Of a stretch of 50,930 nucleotides of DNA, positions 33,236 to 41,671 are shown one piece after another. The DNA is from Deltaproteobacteria bacterium (lineage in GTDB: Bacteria; Desulfobacterota; Desulfomonilia; UBA1062): NCBI GenBank assembly GCA_018436855.1, contig JAHDKO010000071.1:1-50930 (forward strand). Reading direction: 5' to 3'. The notes beneath the pieces were generated by a model that saw only the letters and a list, made by a program, of their open reading frames with translations, ran no database searches and was not told where the DNA came from. Position numbers and translations under genes: made by a program. Position 1 is the stretch's first letter; each line of letters begins with the position of its first letter.

Positions 33236-34651
33236 ATGAAACGGGAAACAAGGGAATACCACTATGACTGGAACATATGGAGCATCATCGAAAACGCGTC
33301 CAGAACCGGTGACGGCACCCGGAAGGAATACGACGCCCTGCTCGGGCTCATACCCCATTTCCGGGATTCCCTTGACGCCGTCATCCGCTGGGGCGAGCCC
33401 GGGGCCCTGCTCCTGAAGCTCCTGGCGCAGTATCTCAAGGCCCCCCTGACAGCCCGTGAGCAGGGGAAAAAGGTGGCGCTCACGACCTTCTGCTTCGCGC
33501 CCCCCATCCTCTATGCCTTTGACGTGGTGCCCCTGGTGCTGGAGCCCATGACCGTGCTCGGCACCTTTATCCTGCAGAGGGGCACGGGTGAATACCTCGA
33601 CTACTGCTGCGAGGCCGGCTTCACCGAGACATCGTGCTCGTCCCAGCGGGGCGCCTTGGGCGCATATCTGGCCGGACTGGGCGTGCGGCCTGATTTCATC
33701 GTCTGCGACTCGCCCGGGATCTGCGACACCAATGCCAATTCCTATGCATTCGCCTCGGCCTACCTGGATATCCCCTTCTACCAGCTCAACTATCCGTCCT
33801 CGCTGACCGGCGAGCGGGCAAGCGCCTATCACCGCCAGGATTTCCGTGGCCTTATCTCCTTCCTGGAAGAGCAGACCGGGCACACGCTCGACATGGACAG
33901 GATGAGGCAGGTCACCGCAGAGATACGAAAACAGTCCGAGCTCATAACCGAAATCAACGAGCTCCAGAGGATCGTGCCGTCTCCTGTGCCCGGTATCTTC
34001 AACCTCTTTCTGTACTCGGGCAACTTTCTCATGGGCGGCACCCAAGGCTTCACGGACCTGCTCGAATCCATGCTGAAAGACATCAGAGAAAGGGCCGCCA
34101 GAGGACTTGCAGGCACACGCTCTGGCAGGGAGAACGCGCGGGGGTTCTTCTCATACATCGATCACTACACCACGGATCTTCGGTTCTGGGCCTTTCTTGA
34201 AAACCATGACATCTCGCACTTGGGGTGCATCCTGAGCACCTTCTGGCAGGAGGATGCCCCCTATAGCACGGGCCATCCCGATGCCGTCTACCGGATCGAG
34301 GACGGCGAACTGGACACCATGATCGATTCACTGGCAATGCAGGTATCCCGGATGCCCATGGTCAAATCCATCCGGGGGCCGTATGACGCACCGCACATGT
34401 GGCTCGACGACACCGTGACCATGACCAGGCTGCTCAGGGCGGACTTTGTGGCCTACTTCGGAACCATCGGGTGCCGGAACACCTGGGGCATGGTCAAGCC
34501 TTATACCCGGGACCTGGAACGGGCAGGCATCCCCACGCTCATCCTGTATGCAGACGCCTTCGACGACCGGGTGCAGTCCTGGGACGCGGTCATCGACAAG
34601 ATGCAGGAGTTCCTGAGTCTGAGAAAGATCGGCACGGGGCGCCCAGCCTGA
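33236..34651 (+). CDS. Benzoyl-CoA reductase/2-hydroxyacyl-CoA dehydratase family subunit (BcrB-like, copy 1)
   Basis: The 471-residue protein carries candidate cluster cysteines at C86 (TTFCFAPP), C134 (ETSCSSQRG), C157 and C163 (FIVCDSPGICDTNANS) and C413 (TIGCRNTWG). The plan matches the larger subunit of class I benzoyl-CoA reductase (BcrB/BzdO) or HgdA-like subunits. It is highly similar to the protein at 34919-36322, with the cysteines at identical positions, so there are two BcrB-like paralogs for one BcrC-like partner. They may form alternative complexes or a three-subunit core. The first gene after the repeat island has no obvious promoter of its own. Confidence 0.84.
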   Translation: MKRETREYHYDWNIWSIIENASRTGDGTRKEYDALLGLIPHFRDSLDAVIRWGEPGALLLKLLAQYLKAPLTAREQGKKVALTTFCFAPPILYAFDVVPLVLEPMTVLGTFILQRGTGEYLDYCCEAGFTETSCSSQRGALGAYLAGLGVRPDFIVCDSPGICDTNANSYAFASAYLDIPFYQLNYPSSLTGERASAYHRQDFRGLISFLEEQTGHTLDMDRMRQVTAEIRKQSELITEINELQRIVPSPVPGIFNLFLYSGNFLMGGTQGFTDLLESMLKDIRERAARGLAGTRSGRENARGFFSYIDHYTTDLRFWAFLENHDISHLGCILSTFWQEDAPYSTGHPDAVYRIEDGELDTMIDSLAMQVSRMPMVKSIRGPYDAPHMWLDDTVTMTRLLRADFVAYFGTIGCRNTWGMVKPYTRDLERAGIPTLILYADAFDDRVQSWDAVIDKMQEFLSLRKIGTGRPA

Positions 34652-34670
34652 CGCCCCCGGGAGGTATGGT

Positions 34671-34907
34671 ATGGAGATGGAGAACGAAAAGATCGCCATG
34701 GAGGTTCTGAAAAACATCGCCATGGACCCGGGCCGGGTCCTGGTCGAGCGGCAGCGGGCAATCGACGCCCTGACCCTGTTCCGCGAGTCGGCAATCCCTG
34801 CGCTCCAGCACATCGAGCGCAAGACCGACATGGACGTGCTGAGGCAGCGTTCGAGCCTCTATCTGGGCCGGATCAGGGAAGGCGCGGTCGTTACCATGAC
34901 CTTGTAG
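34671..34907 (+). CDS. Small helical (HEAT-repeat-like) protein of unknown function
   Basis: The 78-residue protein has GGAGG 7 bases upstream of ATG 34671. It consists of two or three amphipathic helices (IAMEVLKNIAMDPGRVLVER, QRAIDALTLFRESAIPALQH), the pattern of a single HEAT-like hairpin. It lies exactly between the two BcrB-like paralogs with short gaps (19 and 11 bases). A small stabilising or docking subunit of the complex is plausible but not shown. Confidence 0.65.
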   Translation: MEMENEKIAMEVLKNIAMDPGRVLVERQRAIDALTLFRESAIPALQHIERKTDMDVLRQRSSLYLGRIREGAVVTMTL

Positions 34908-34918
34908 GAAACAGTATC

Positions 34919-36322
34919 ATGAAGAGGGAAACACGCGAATACCGGTTCGACTGGATGATCTGGAGCATCCTGCACCATGCGGCCATGAGCACGGGCGGAA
35001 CCAGAAAAGAATACGAACGTCTCCTCGATTTCGTGCCACACTTCCGTGATGTTCTGGACTCGTTCATCAGACACGGGGAGCCGGGCAGACTGTTCCTGAG
35101 GCTCATCGCCGAGTATTCCACCATGTGCGTCACGGCCAGGGAGCGCAAGAAAAAGGTGGCGCTCACCACCTTCTGCATGGCCACCCCCCTGCTCTTTGCC
35201 TTCGACGTGGTGCCGGTCATGCTCGAGGCATGGACCGTGCTCGGCACCATTGTCCTCAAGCGGGGCACGGCCGAATACCTCGACTACTGCAGCGAGGTCG
35301 GCTTCACCGAGACTTCCTGCTCGGCCCAGCGGGGGGCGTTGGGCGCCTTTCTGGCCGGACTGGCCGTGCGCCCCGACTTCATTGTCTGCGACTCGCCTGG
35401 CATCTGCGACACCAACGCCAACTCGTTTTCCTTCACCTCGGCGTACCTTGACATCCCCTTTTTTCAGCTCGACTACCCCTCCACCATTATAGGTGAGCGG
35501 ACAACCGGCTACCAGAGAAAGGACTTCCGGGAGCTGATCGCGTTTCTGGAGTCGCACACCGGCACGACCCTGGACGAAAACGTGCTCGGAGAGGTGCTGG
35601 AGGAGGTGAGGCTCCAGGACGAGCTCGCCTCGGAGCTCATCGACCTCATGAGGCTCAGGCCGTCCCCGGTGCCCGGTTTGTTCGACATCATGCTCTATGG
35701 CGGCAGGTTCATGATGAACGGCAAGAAGATCTACACCGAGCTCCTGCGCTCCATGCTGAAGACCGCGCAGGCCAACGCCGCGGCGGGGATATCCGGCACC
35801 ACCTCGAAGCGCGAGCGCGCACGGGGCCTCTTCTGCTACATCGACCACTATACCACCGACGCCCGCTTCTGGAAGTGGATGGACGAGCAGGACATCAGCC
35901 ACTTGGGCTCCATCCTCTTCACCTTCTGGCACTCGGACGCACCCTATGCCGGGGAACGTCCCGGCGAGGCATATCACATCGACTCTTCGAGCATGGACGC
36001 CATGGTCGACACCCTTGCGGCACAGATGTCCCGGATGCCCATGATCAAACAGATCAGGGGCCCCTACGACGCCCCGGGCATGTGGCTCGACGATCTCCTG
36101 GGCGCTGTCAGGCTCCTGAAGCCCGATTTCGTGGCCTATATCGGGAGCATGGGGTGCCGGAACAGCTGGGGGGTGAACAAGCTGCTCGCCCGGGACCTGG
36201 AGCGCGAAGGCGTGCCGACGGTCATCCTCTTTGCCGACGCCTTCGACGACCGGGTCCAGTCATGGGAAAGCGTCATCGACAAGATGGATGAATTTCTGCA
36301 ACTCAGGAGGATAGGAATATGA
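34919..36322 (+). CDS. Benzoyl-CoA reductase/2-hydroxyacyl-CoA dehydratase family subunit (BcrB-like, copy 2)
   Basis: The 467-residue protein is a paralog of 33236-34651 with no large gaps. Cysteines fall at the same positions (C86, C124, C134, C157, C163 and C413), and long shared runs such as LAVRPDFIVCDSPGICDTNA and LFADAFDDRVQSWESVIDKM show recent duplication with continued selection. It lacks the second cysteine of the CC pair at 124-125 of copy 1 (YCSE versus YCCE). The stop overlaps the first activator gene by four bases, so it is translationally coupled to the ATPase that would energise it. Confidence 0.84.
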   Translation: MKRETREYRFDWMIWSILHHAAMSTGGTRKEYERLLDFVPHFRDVLDSFIRHGEPGRLFLRLIAEYSTMCVTARERKKKVALTTFCMATPLLFAFDVVPVMLEAWTVLGTIVLKRGTAEYLDYCSEVGFTETSCSAQRGALGAFLAGLAVRPDFIVCDSPGICDTNANSFSFTSAYLDIPFFQLDYPSTIIGERTTGYQRKDFRELIAFLESHTGTTLDENVLGEVLEEVRLQDELASELIDLMRLRPSPVPGLFDIMLYGGRFMMNGKKIYTELLRSMLKTAQANAAAGISGTTSKRERARGLFCYIDHYTTDARFWKWMDEQDISHLGSILFTFWHSDAPYAGERPGEAYHIDSSSMDAMVDTLAAQMSRMPMIKQIRGPYDAPGMWLDDLLGAVRLLKPDFVAYIGSMGCRNSWGVNKLLARDLEREGVPTVILFADAFDDRVQSWESVIDKMDEFLQLRRIGI

Positions 36323-37122
36323 TCGTGGCAGGATGCGACGTGGGATCGCTCACCAGCAAGGCCGTGATCCTCAACGACAGAACCATGCTTTCCCACGCGG
36401 TGACGCGCTCGACGTTCAGGCCCGACGACTCGGCGCGCACGGTCATGGACCGGGCGCTCAGCGTCGCCGGCATCGGGATGGACCAGGTCCGGTGTTGCGT
36501 GGGCACCGGCTACGGGAGAGAGAAAATCCCGTTCGTGGACAAGGTCTACTCGGAGATCGCCTGCCATGCACGTGGGGCGAGGCATCTCATGCCCTCGGTT
36601 CACACCGTGATCGACATCGGGGGCCAGGACTGCAAGGCCATCCGCCTCGACGACGCAGGCGCGGTGGTGAAGTTCGTCACCAACGACAAGTGCGCCGCAG
36701 GCACGGGACGGTTCCTCGATGTCATGGCAAGACTGCTGGGCGTGGACCTGGACGAGCTTGGCAAGCTCTCGGCGCAGGCCCAGGCCCCCCTTTCCCTGGC
36801 CTCCACCTGCACGGTCTGGGCGCAGGCCGAGGTGATCCACCACCTGAACGAGAACACGCCCATTGCCGACATTGCCGCGGCCGTGAACCAGGCCATGGCC
36901 GGAAGGGTGGCCATTCTGGCCCGGAGCGCGGGGCTTAATCGCGAGGTCTGCATGACCGGCGGCGTGGCGAAAAACACGGGCGTGCTCACCCACCTGGAAA
37001 AGCTGCTGGACGTGAGGATCAGGCGGCTCCGCATCGATCCGCAGATCGTGGGCGCGCTGGGCGCGGCCCTCTATGCCCATGACAACAAAGGAGGTGCGCC
37101 GGATGATCGTAGCAGGCTGTGA
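36319..37122 (+). CDS. ATP-hydrolysing activator, BadF/BadG/BcrA/HgdC family (copy 1)
   Basis: The 267-residue ASKHA-fold ATPase starts GCDVGSLTSKAV (nucleotide-binding loop) and has VIDIGGQDCKAI and the MTGGVAKNTG motif. Cysteines C125 (NDKCAAGTGRF) and C164 (STCTVWAQ) correspond to the pair that ligates the bridging [4Fe-4S] cluster of the HgdC homodimer. The protein would use ATP to inject low-potential electrons into the BcrB/C-like core. A second activator gene follows with a 20-base overlap, resembling the paired BcrA/BcrD arrangement of class I benzoyl-CoA reductase rather than the single activator of most dehydratases. Confidence 0.93.
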   Translation: MIVAGCDVGSLTSKAVILNDRTMLSHAVTRSTFRPDDSARTVMDRALSVAGIGMDQVRCCVGTGYGREKIPFVDKVYSEIACHARGARHLMPSVHTVIDIGGQDCKAIRLDDAGAVVKFVTNDKCAAGTGRFLDVMARLLGVDLDELGKLSAQAQAPLSLASTCTVWAQAEVIHHLNENTPIADIAAAVNQAMAGRVAILARSAGLNREVCMTGGVAKNTGVLTHLEKLLDVRIRRLRIDPQIVGALGAALYAHDNKGGAPDDRSRL

Positions 37123-37894
37123 CGTCGGATCTTTAAGCGCCAAGGCGGTCGTGGTCGAAGACGGCCGGGTCGTTGCCTCTCACGTGATCAGGGCCAAGCC
37201 CCTTCCCCGGGACTCAGCCCGGGAGGTCATGGGGGATCTCATGCGCTCTGCCGGCATTTCTCCCGATTCCCTTGATTACTGCGTGGGCACGGGATACGGC
37301 AGGAACAGCATCGAGTTTGCCGACTCGGTGGAGTCGGAGATCGCCTGCCACGCCAAGGGGGCCTGGAAGATCGTTCCGGACGCCCGGATGGTCATCGACA
37401 TCGGGGGCCAGGATGCCAAGGCCGTGCGGTTCGACGACCGGGGGGACGTGGTCCGCTACGTGTACAACGACAAGTGCGCCTCGGGCACGGGCAGGTTCCT
37501 CGAGATCATGGCAGAGGCGCTCGATGTCAGGCTCGAGGACATGGGCGCGATCGCGGCCCGGGCACAGGATCCCGTGACGCTGTCCAACCAGTGCGTGGTG
37601 TTCGCCGAGACCGAGATCATCTCGCTGATCAACGAGGGCCGGGACATCAGCGACATCATCAGCGGCCTGCACACGGCCATGGCGCACCGGGTGGCCTCGC
37701 TGGCCCGGAGCATCGAGCTGGCCGGGGCCGTGACCATGAGCGGGGGCGTGGCAAAGAACCCGGGCATGTTCGCCGCGCTCCAGGAGGCCCTTCAGGTGAA
37801 GATCAGGCCCATGGCGATCGATCCGCAGATCGTGGGCGCCCTGGGCGCGGCCGTGATCGCCATGGAAAAGGCCGGGGGAAACGGTGGTGCCTGA
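37103..37894 (+). CDS. ATP-hydrolysing activator, BadF/BadG/BcrA/HgdC family (copy 2)
   Basis: The start at ATG 37103 follows GGAGG and gives 263 residues beginning MIVAGCDVGSLSAKAV, aligned with copy 1. C125 (NDKCASGTGRF) and C164 (NQCVVFAE) are conserved, as are IDIGGQDAKAV and MSGGVAKNPG. Because each copy has both cluster cysteines, either homodimers or a heterodimer sharing one cluster are possible. The gene overlaps copy 1 by 20 bases, giving a fixed expression ratio. Confidence 0.93.
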   Translation: MIVAGCDVGSLSAKAVVVEDGRVVASHVIRAKPLPRDSAREVMGDLMRSAGISPDSLDYCVGTGYGRNSIEFADSVESEIACHAKGAWKIVPDARMVIDIGGQDAKAVRFDDRGDVVRYVYNDKCASGTGRFLEIMAEALDVRLEDMGAIAARAQDPVTLSNQCVVFAETEIISLINEGRDISDIISGLHTAMAHRVASLARSIELAGAVTMSGGVAKNPGMFAALQEALQVKIRPMAIDPQIVGALGAAVIAMEKAGGNGGA

Positions 37895-37895
37895 G

Positions 37896-38648
37896 ATGGA
37901 GCTCTTTCCGTCCCATATCCTGCGAATCCGGGAGTTCCTGGAGAGCATACCGGACAGAAAAATCTTCCGGGCCCGCTTGTCCCGTTCGTGGCCTGAAGGG
38001 GGCGGGAAAGACGTGGTGCTCATGGGCGACGTAGGGGTCGAGCTCGGAAGCCCGGAGACCGAGTCGTGCTCGGTTCTCCTGTGGACCGGAGACGCCTCCC
38101 TCGTCAGGGACGGGGTCGTGAGCCTCATCGGCCCGGACCTCGCGGAGGCGAGGCAGAAGAGCATGGCCTTCGGAAAAATCGTGCTCCTGCACGTGGAGGG
38201 CTTCACCGAAGAGAACACCTTCCACCGCTACCGCGAGATGGAGCAGATGCGCTTTCTCCTCGACCTCAAGGGATACATGCTCAGGGCCACGTCGCAGTAT
38301 CAGAGGGAGTGGTGCCGGGTGAGCAGGGATGCGCTCGAGAAGGGCTTCTGCCTTTCGATCCTCGGGTCGTCCCTCATGCGGGTATTCCGTGAGCTCGACT
38401 ATTGCAAGGGCATGGAGATCGTCTTCATCACCGAAGACAGGGATACCATACGGAAAGTCAGGGAGATGACCCGGGACACGTCCAGGATCATCGCTGCCAT
38501 GAACAAGATGGCCGATGAAATGAGCTTTGACTGTGACGAGTGCGATTACCGGGATGTGTGCAATGACGCGGACTACCTGAAAAAGATGCGCACGGTCTAT
38601 CGCAGAAAGGCAACGGGAGAGGAACCATGGGAGAAACACGAATCATAG
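37896..38648 (+). CDS. Protein resembling the N-terminal part of acetyl-CoA synthase (CdhC-like)
   Basis: From ATG 37896 the protein has 250 residues; GTG 37884, with GGGGGA just upstream, is an alternative. The central part (GYMLRATSQYQREWCRVSRD, then ALEKGFCLSILGSSLMRVF and MEIVFITEDRDTI) resembles the domain of the CO-dehydrogenase/acetyl-CoA synthase beta subunit that precedes the A-cluster. The C-terminus has CDECDYRDVC (CxxC-x5-C), then ends about 25 residues later, so a complete Ni-Fe A-cluster site is absent. The next gene is CooC, a nickel-loading ATPase. An iron-sulfur or nickel accessory role is therefore attractive. The homology is judged from memory and moderate. Confidence 0.6.
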   Translation: MELFPSHILRIREFLESIPDRKIFRARLSRSWPEGGGKDVVLMGDVGVELGSPETESCSVLLWTGDASLVRDGVVSLIGPDLAEARQKSMAFGKIVLLHVEGFTEENTFHRYREMEQMRFLLDLKGYMLRATSQYQREWCRVSRDALEKGFCLSILGSSLMRVFRELDYCKGMEIVFITEDRDTIRKVREMTRDTSRIIAAMNKMADEMSFDCDECDYRDVCNDADYLKKMRTVYRRKATGEEPWEKHES

Positions 38649-39388
38649 CGCTGTGCGGCAAGGGGGGAGTGGGCAAGACATCGGTGTCTTCCCTGCTGCT
38701 CAGGCATCTGGCCCTCGCAAAGGGGAAGAAGGTTCTGGCCATAGATGCCGACCCGTGCGCGGGCCTGGCCGGCTCCCTTGGCATCCGGGTGAAGAAGAGC
38801 GTTGACGACATCCGCAGGGACCTCGTCGCCGCAATCGGAAAAGGACGAAGCGCGGGCGCTCCCGAGACCCTGCGCATGCTCGACTACGAGATCTTCGACG
38901 CCCTGTCCGAGGCAGAGGGCTTCGCCCTGCTCTCCATCGGCAGGCCCGAGGACGAGGGCTGCTTCTGCCGGGTGAACTCGCTGCTCAAGGACATCATACA
39001 GGACCTCGCGGCGGGCTTCGATTACGTGCTCATCGACGGCGAGGCCGGAATCGAGCAGATCAACCGGCGGGTCATGAAACGGGTGGACCACCTGATCATC
39101 ATATCCGACACCTCGGCAAAGGGGGTGAACGTGGCCGGTACCATCGCCCGGGTGGCCCGGGAAAACCGCGCTGTGGACTACCGGACCATGGGCCTCGTGC
39201 TCAACCGGGTCAGGAATGAAGACGAGGCCCGCGCCATCGTCGCACAGGTGAGCCTGGAAATGTACGCATGGATCCCCGAGGACGAGTCGATCCGTGAGCT
39301 CGACTTCCAGGGCAGGCCATTGCTGGGCATGCCCGAGGATTCACCGGCGAACCTGGTGGTGCAGAAGCTGTGCAAAAGGCTTGCCTGA
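38627..39388 (+). CDS. cooC: CooC-type nickel-insertion ATPase (MinD/ParA superfamily)
   Basis: The 253-residue protein has GAGAGGA before its ATG and overlaps the previous gene by 22 bases. Residues 11-18 (GKGGVGKT) are the deviant Walker A of the MinD group, with VLAIDADPCAGLAGSLG after it and YVLIDGEAGIEQINRR as Walker B/switch II. C112 and C114 (GCFC) form the CxC that binds nickel or zinc between monomers in CooC of carbon monoxide dehydrogenase systems. No carbon monoxide dehydrogenase gene is in the window, so the client may be the CdhC-like neighbour, the reductase complex, or an enzyme encoded elsewhere. Confidence 0.86.
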   Translation: MGETRIIALCGKGGVGKTSVSSLLLRHLALAKGKKVLAIDADPCAGLAGSLGIRVKKSVDDIRRDLVAAIGKGRSAGAPETLRMLDYEIFDALSEAEGFALLSIGRPEDEGCFCRVNSLLKDIIQDLAAGFDYVLIDGEAGIEQINRRVMKRVDHLIIISDTSAKGVNVAGTIARVARENRAVDYRTMGLVLNRVRNEDEARAIVAQVSLEMYAWIPEDESIRELDFQGRPLLGMPEDSPANLVVQKLCKRLA

Positions 39389-39518
39389 GGCATACCGCTC
39401 CCGGGACGGGTGAACAGCGTCAACCTTCCTTGCGCTCGAGCCTGTTTTTCATCTTCTTTTCTCGCTCGCCGGCCCATAGGCGATACTTCACATTCATCAG
39501 TTCCCGAATCCTGGTTTG

Positions 39519-39547
39519 TTGACTTTGGGATATCGCTCAATTATAAT
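39519..39547 (+). promoter_or_regulatory. Sigma-70-type promoter of the LysR-ptxD unit
   Basis: TTGACT (39519-39524) and a perfect TATAAT (39542-39547) are 17 bases apart, 83 bases before the LysR start codon. It is one of the best promoters in the window and marks the beginning of a transcription unit separate from the upstream cluster. Confidence 0.75.
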
Positions 39548-39629
39548 GGCATACCAATGTAACCCTTTTGGTTTTCGCATCAGCCTGATATGACATGGCC
39601 CTAAGAAAGGGCGGGAATATGGACACCAT

Positions 39630-40508
39630 ATGAATATCCATCAGCTCAAGAGCTTTTACGTACTGGCGCAAAAGGGAAGCTACAGTCTGACTGCTGAGAC
39701 ACTCTACATTACACAGCCTGCGGTAAGCGTTCATATCAAGGCTCTTGAAGAGTTCTTCGGTGTGGTCCTGTTTGAGAAGGTTGCAAAAAAATTCGTTCTC
39801 ACCGAAGCAGGGCACACCCTCTATCAGTATGCCGAGAGGATCTTCAAGCTCATCAACGAGACAGAGCGGACCATCAGGGAATTCAATCTGCTCGAGCGTG
39901 GCAGCGTCCACCTGGGCGCCAGCAGCAATATCGGCGTGTACATGCTCCCTTCGATTCTGGGCGAATTCAAGACGAGATACCCCAAGATCCATGTCGACGT
40001 GACCATCGGGGTCACCAGGGTCATTGAGCAGAAGATCCTGAATTACGAGGTGGATGTCGGGGTGGTGGAGGCCCAGATCAAGAGTCCGGAGGTATTCCGC
40101 GAGCCCTGGAAAAAAGAGCGCCTCGTCCTGATAACCTCGCCCAGGCACCCCTGGGCGGCGCTGGGAAAAATTACGCCGGCGCAGATGAAGGAAGGTCAGT
40201 TCGTGGTCGGAGAGAGCGGGTCGGGCACGGGCTACGTGGTCTCCCAGAAGCTCCCGTCGGTTGCGGCCGAATTCAATGAGTTCCTGCGCCTGGGCAGTAC
40301 CGAGGCGGTGAAAAGGGCGGTCGCGGAGAACCTCGGTATCTCCATCGTGGGAGAGAGCACGGTTTCCCGCGAGATCGAGATGGGCATCCTGTCCCGGGTC
40401 GATATCGCCGGGGTCGAGCTCATCAAGGAGCTCAGCATCGTCTTCCGGAAAGAGAAGCTCCTCACCCCGGCTCATAAGGAGATGATCAGGTTCATCAGTG
40501 AAAAATAA
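39630..40508 (+). CDS. ptxE: LysR-family transcriptional regulator, PtxE-like
   Basis: The 292-residue protein has the LysR winged HTH at its N-terminus (MNIHQLKSFYVLAQKGSYSL, then TLYITQPAVSVHIKALEEFF) and a periplasmic-binding-like effector domain. It is of the CysB/CbbR-like length. Immediate linkage to ptxD (overlap region 40498-40540) parallels the ptxD-ptxE neighbourhood of phosphite gene clusters, where a LysR protein is the regulator; the symbol rests on this context. Phosphite or phosphate status would be the expected signal. The ribosome-binding site is weak. Confidence 0.8.
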   Translation: MNIHQLKSFYVLAQKGSYSLTAETLYITQPAVSVHIKALEEFFGVVLFEKVAKKFVLTEAGHTLYQYAERIFKLINETERTIREFNLLERGSVHLGASSNIGVYMLPSILGEFKTRYPKIHVDVTIGVTRVIEQKILNYEVDVGVVEAQIKSPEVFREPWKKERLVLITSPRHPWAALGKITPAQMKEGQFVVGESGSGTGYVVSQKLPSVAAEFNEFLRLGSTEAVKRAVAENLGISIVGESTVSREIEMGILSRVDIAGVELIKELSIVFRKEKLLTPAHKEMIRFISEK

Positions 40509-40539
40509 CCTTTCCCCGAAAGAAAGGCGGGCAGATGGT

Positions 40540-41568
40540 ATGAGCGGCAGAAAACCGGTTGTGTATTATACCCACAAGGCGCCTGACCCGGCAAAAGATC
40601 TGCTGGCGCCTTTCTGCGAGCTGATCGAGCCCGATGAGCATCGTGAGTTCTCAAAGAAGGAGCTGATTCACGGCGCCCGCACATCCGACGCCCTGTGCTG
40701 CTTTGTAACGGACATCATAGACGAGGAGATTATCGAATCGTGCCCGGAGTTGAAGATCATCTCGCTGGCAGGCAGAGGGTTCGACAACATCGACGTACAC
40801 GCAGCCACGACCCGGAACGTCTGGGTCACCAACGCGGTCGAATCGGTCGAACCGACGGCCGATCTGACATGGGCGCTTCTGCTGGGTATCGCCCGGAGGG
40901 TAAACTCGGCCGACTCCTTCGTGCGGTCGGGCAGATTCAGTGGGTGGGTCCATCCCTCGCCGTTCTACGGAAGCCTCGTGACCGGCAGGACCCTGGGCAT
41001 CATCGGAATGGGACAACTGGGTATCGCGATTGCACGGCGCGCCCGGGGATTTGACATGACGGTGCTGTACTACGACAGCTACCGCTACGACGGGACCCTG
41101 GACGTGAAATATAACATGACCGCCCTGCCGCGCGACGAGGTCCTCAAGAGGTCCGACTTCGTCTGCCTTGCCTCGCCCCTCACCGAGCAGACCTTTCACC
41201 AGATTTCCCGGCGCGAGCTCTCGCTCATGAAACCCACCGCCTACCTCGTCAATCCCTCACGCGGCTCCGAGGTTGACGAGCAGGCCGTTGCGGAGGCCCT
41301 CGCCTCCGGGCGGCTGGCCGGATATGCCGCCGATGTCTATGAGATGGAGGATCTGCGCTTTCCTCAGCGGCCCGCATACATCGATCAGGACCTGATCAGG
41401 CTTTCGGACCGTACCATCTTCACCCCTCATCTGGGAACCGCGATCCCCGAGGTGAGAAGGGAGATCATGAAGACACAGGCACTGAACGTTCTGCAGGCCC
41501 TGCGGGGAGAAAAGCCGGCAGGTGCGATCAACCGGGTGCACCCTCCCCGGCCGTTGGCGGCCGAATAG
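40540..41568 (+). CDS. ptxD: Phosphite dehydrogenase, PtxD-like D-2-hydroxyacid dehydrogenase family
   Basis: From ATG 40540 the protein has 342 residues, near the 336 of Pseudomonas stutzeri PtxD, which it resembles more than other family members. Landmarks are FVRSGRFSGWVHPSPFYG (136 Trp, 143 Tyr), the NAD fold GIIGMGQLGIA (154-164), D179 at the end of strand 2 favouring NAD over NADP, NPSRGSEVDE with R241, GYAADVYEMED with E270, and FTPHLGTAIPEVRREI with H297 and R306. These match the catalytic Arg/Glu/His and Arg301 of PtxD. The lysine that binds phosphite in PtxD (K76) is an arginine here (R79, AGRGFDNID). The reaction is phosphite + NAD+ to phosphate + NADH. A plain D-2-hydroxyacid dehydrogenase remains an alternative, but the neighbours argue against it. 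Confidence 0.82.
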   Translation: MSGRKPVVYYTHKAPDPAKDLLAPFCELIEPDEHREFSKKELIHGARTSDALCCFVTDIIDEEIIESCPELKIISLAGRGFDNIDVHAATTRNVWVTNAVESVEPTADLTWALLLGIARRVNSADSFVRSGRFSGWVHPSPFYGSLVTGRTLGIIGMGQLGIAIARRARGFDMTVLYYDSYRYDGTLDVKYNMTALPRDEVLKRSDFVCLASPLTEQTFHQISRRELSLMKPTAYLVNPSRGSEVDEQAVAEALASGRLAGYAADVYEMEDLRFPQRPAYIDQDLIRLSDRTIFTPHLGTAIPEVRREIMKTQALNVLQALRGEKPAGAINRVHPPRPLAAE

Positions 41569-41671
41569 CGGGGCTGTGTCGCCGTCACCGGCAGTCGTCT
41601 CAGGCTGCCCGGCTGGAGGGGGAACGTGTACGGGCACCGGCTGCAAACGGAGACCCTCACGGCAAAGCCAC

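Noticed and set aside
36319-37894. The two activator genes as one frame-shifted gene
   Set aside because: Each encodes a complete ATPase with its own nucleotide loop and both cluster cysteines; they overlap by 20 bases but are separate genes.
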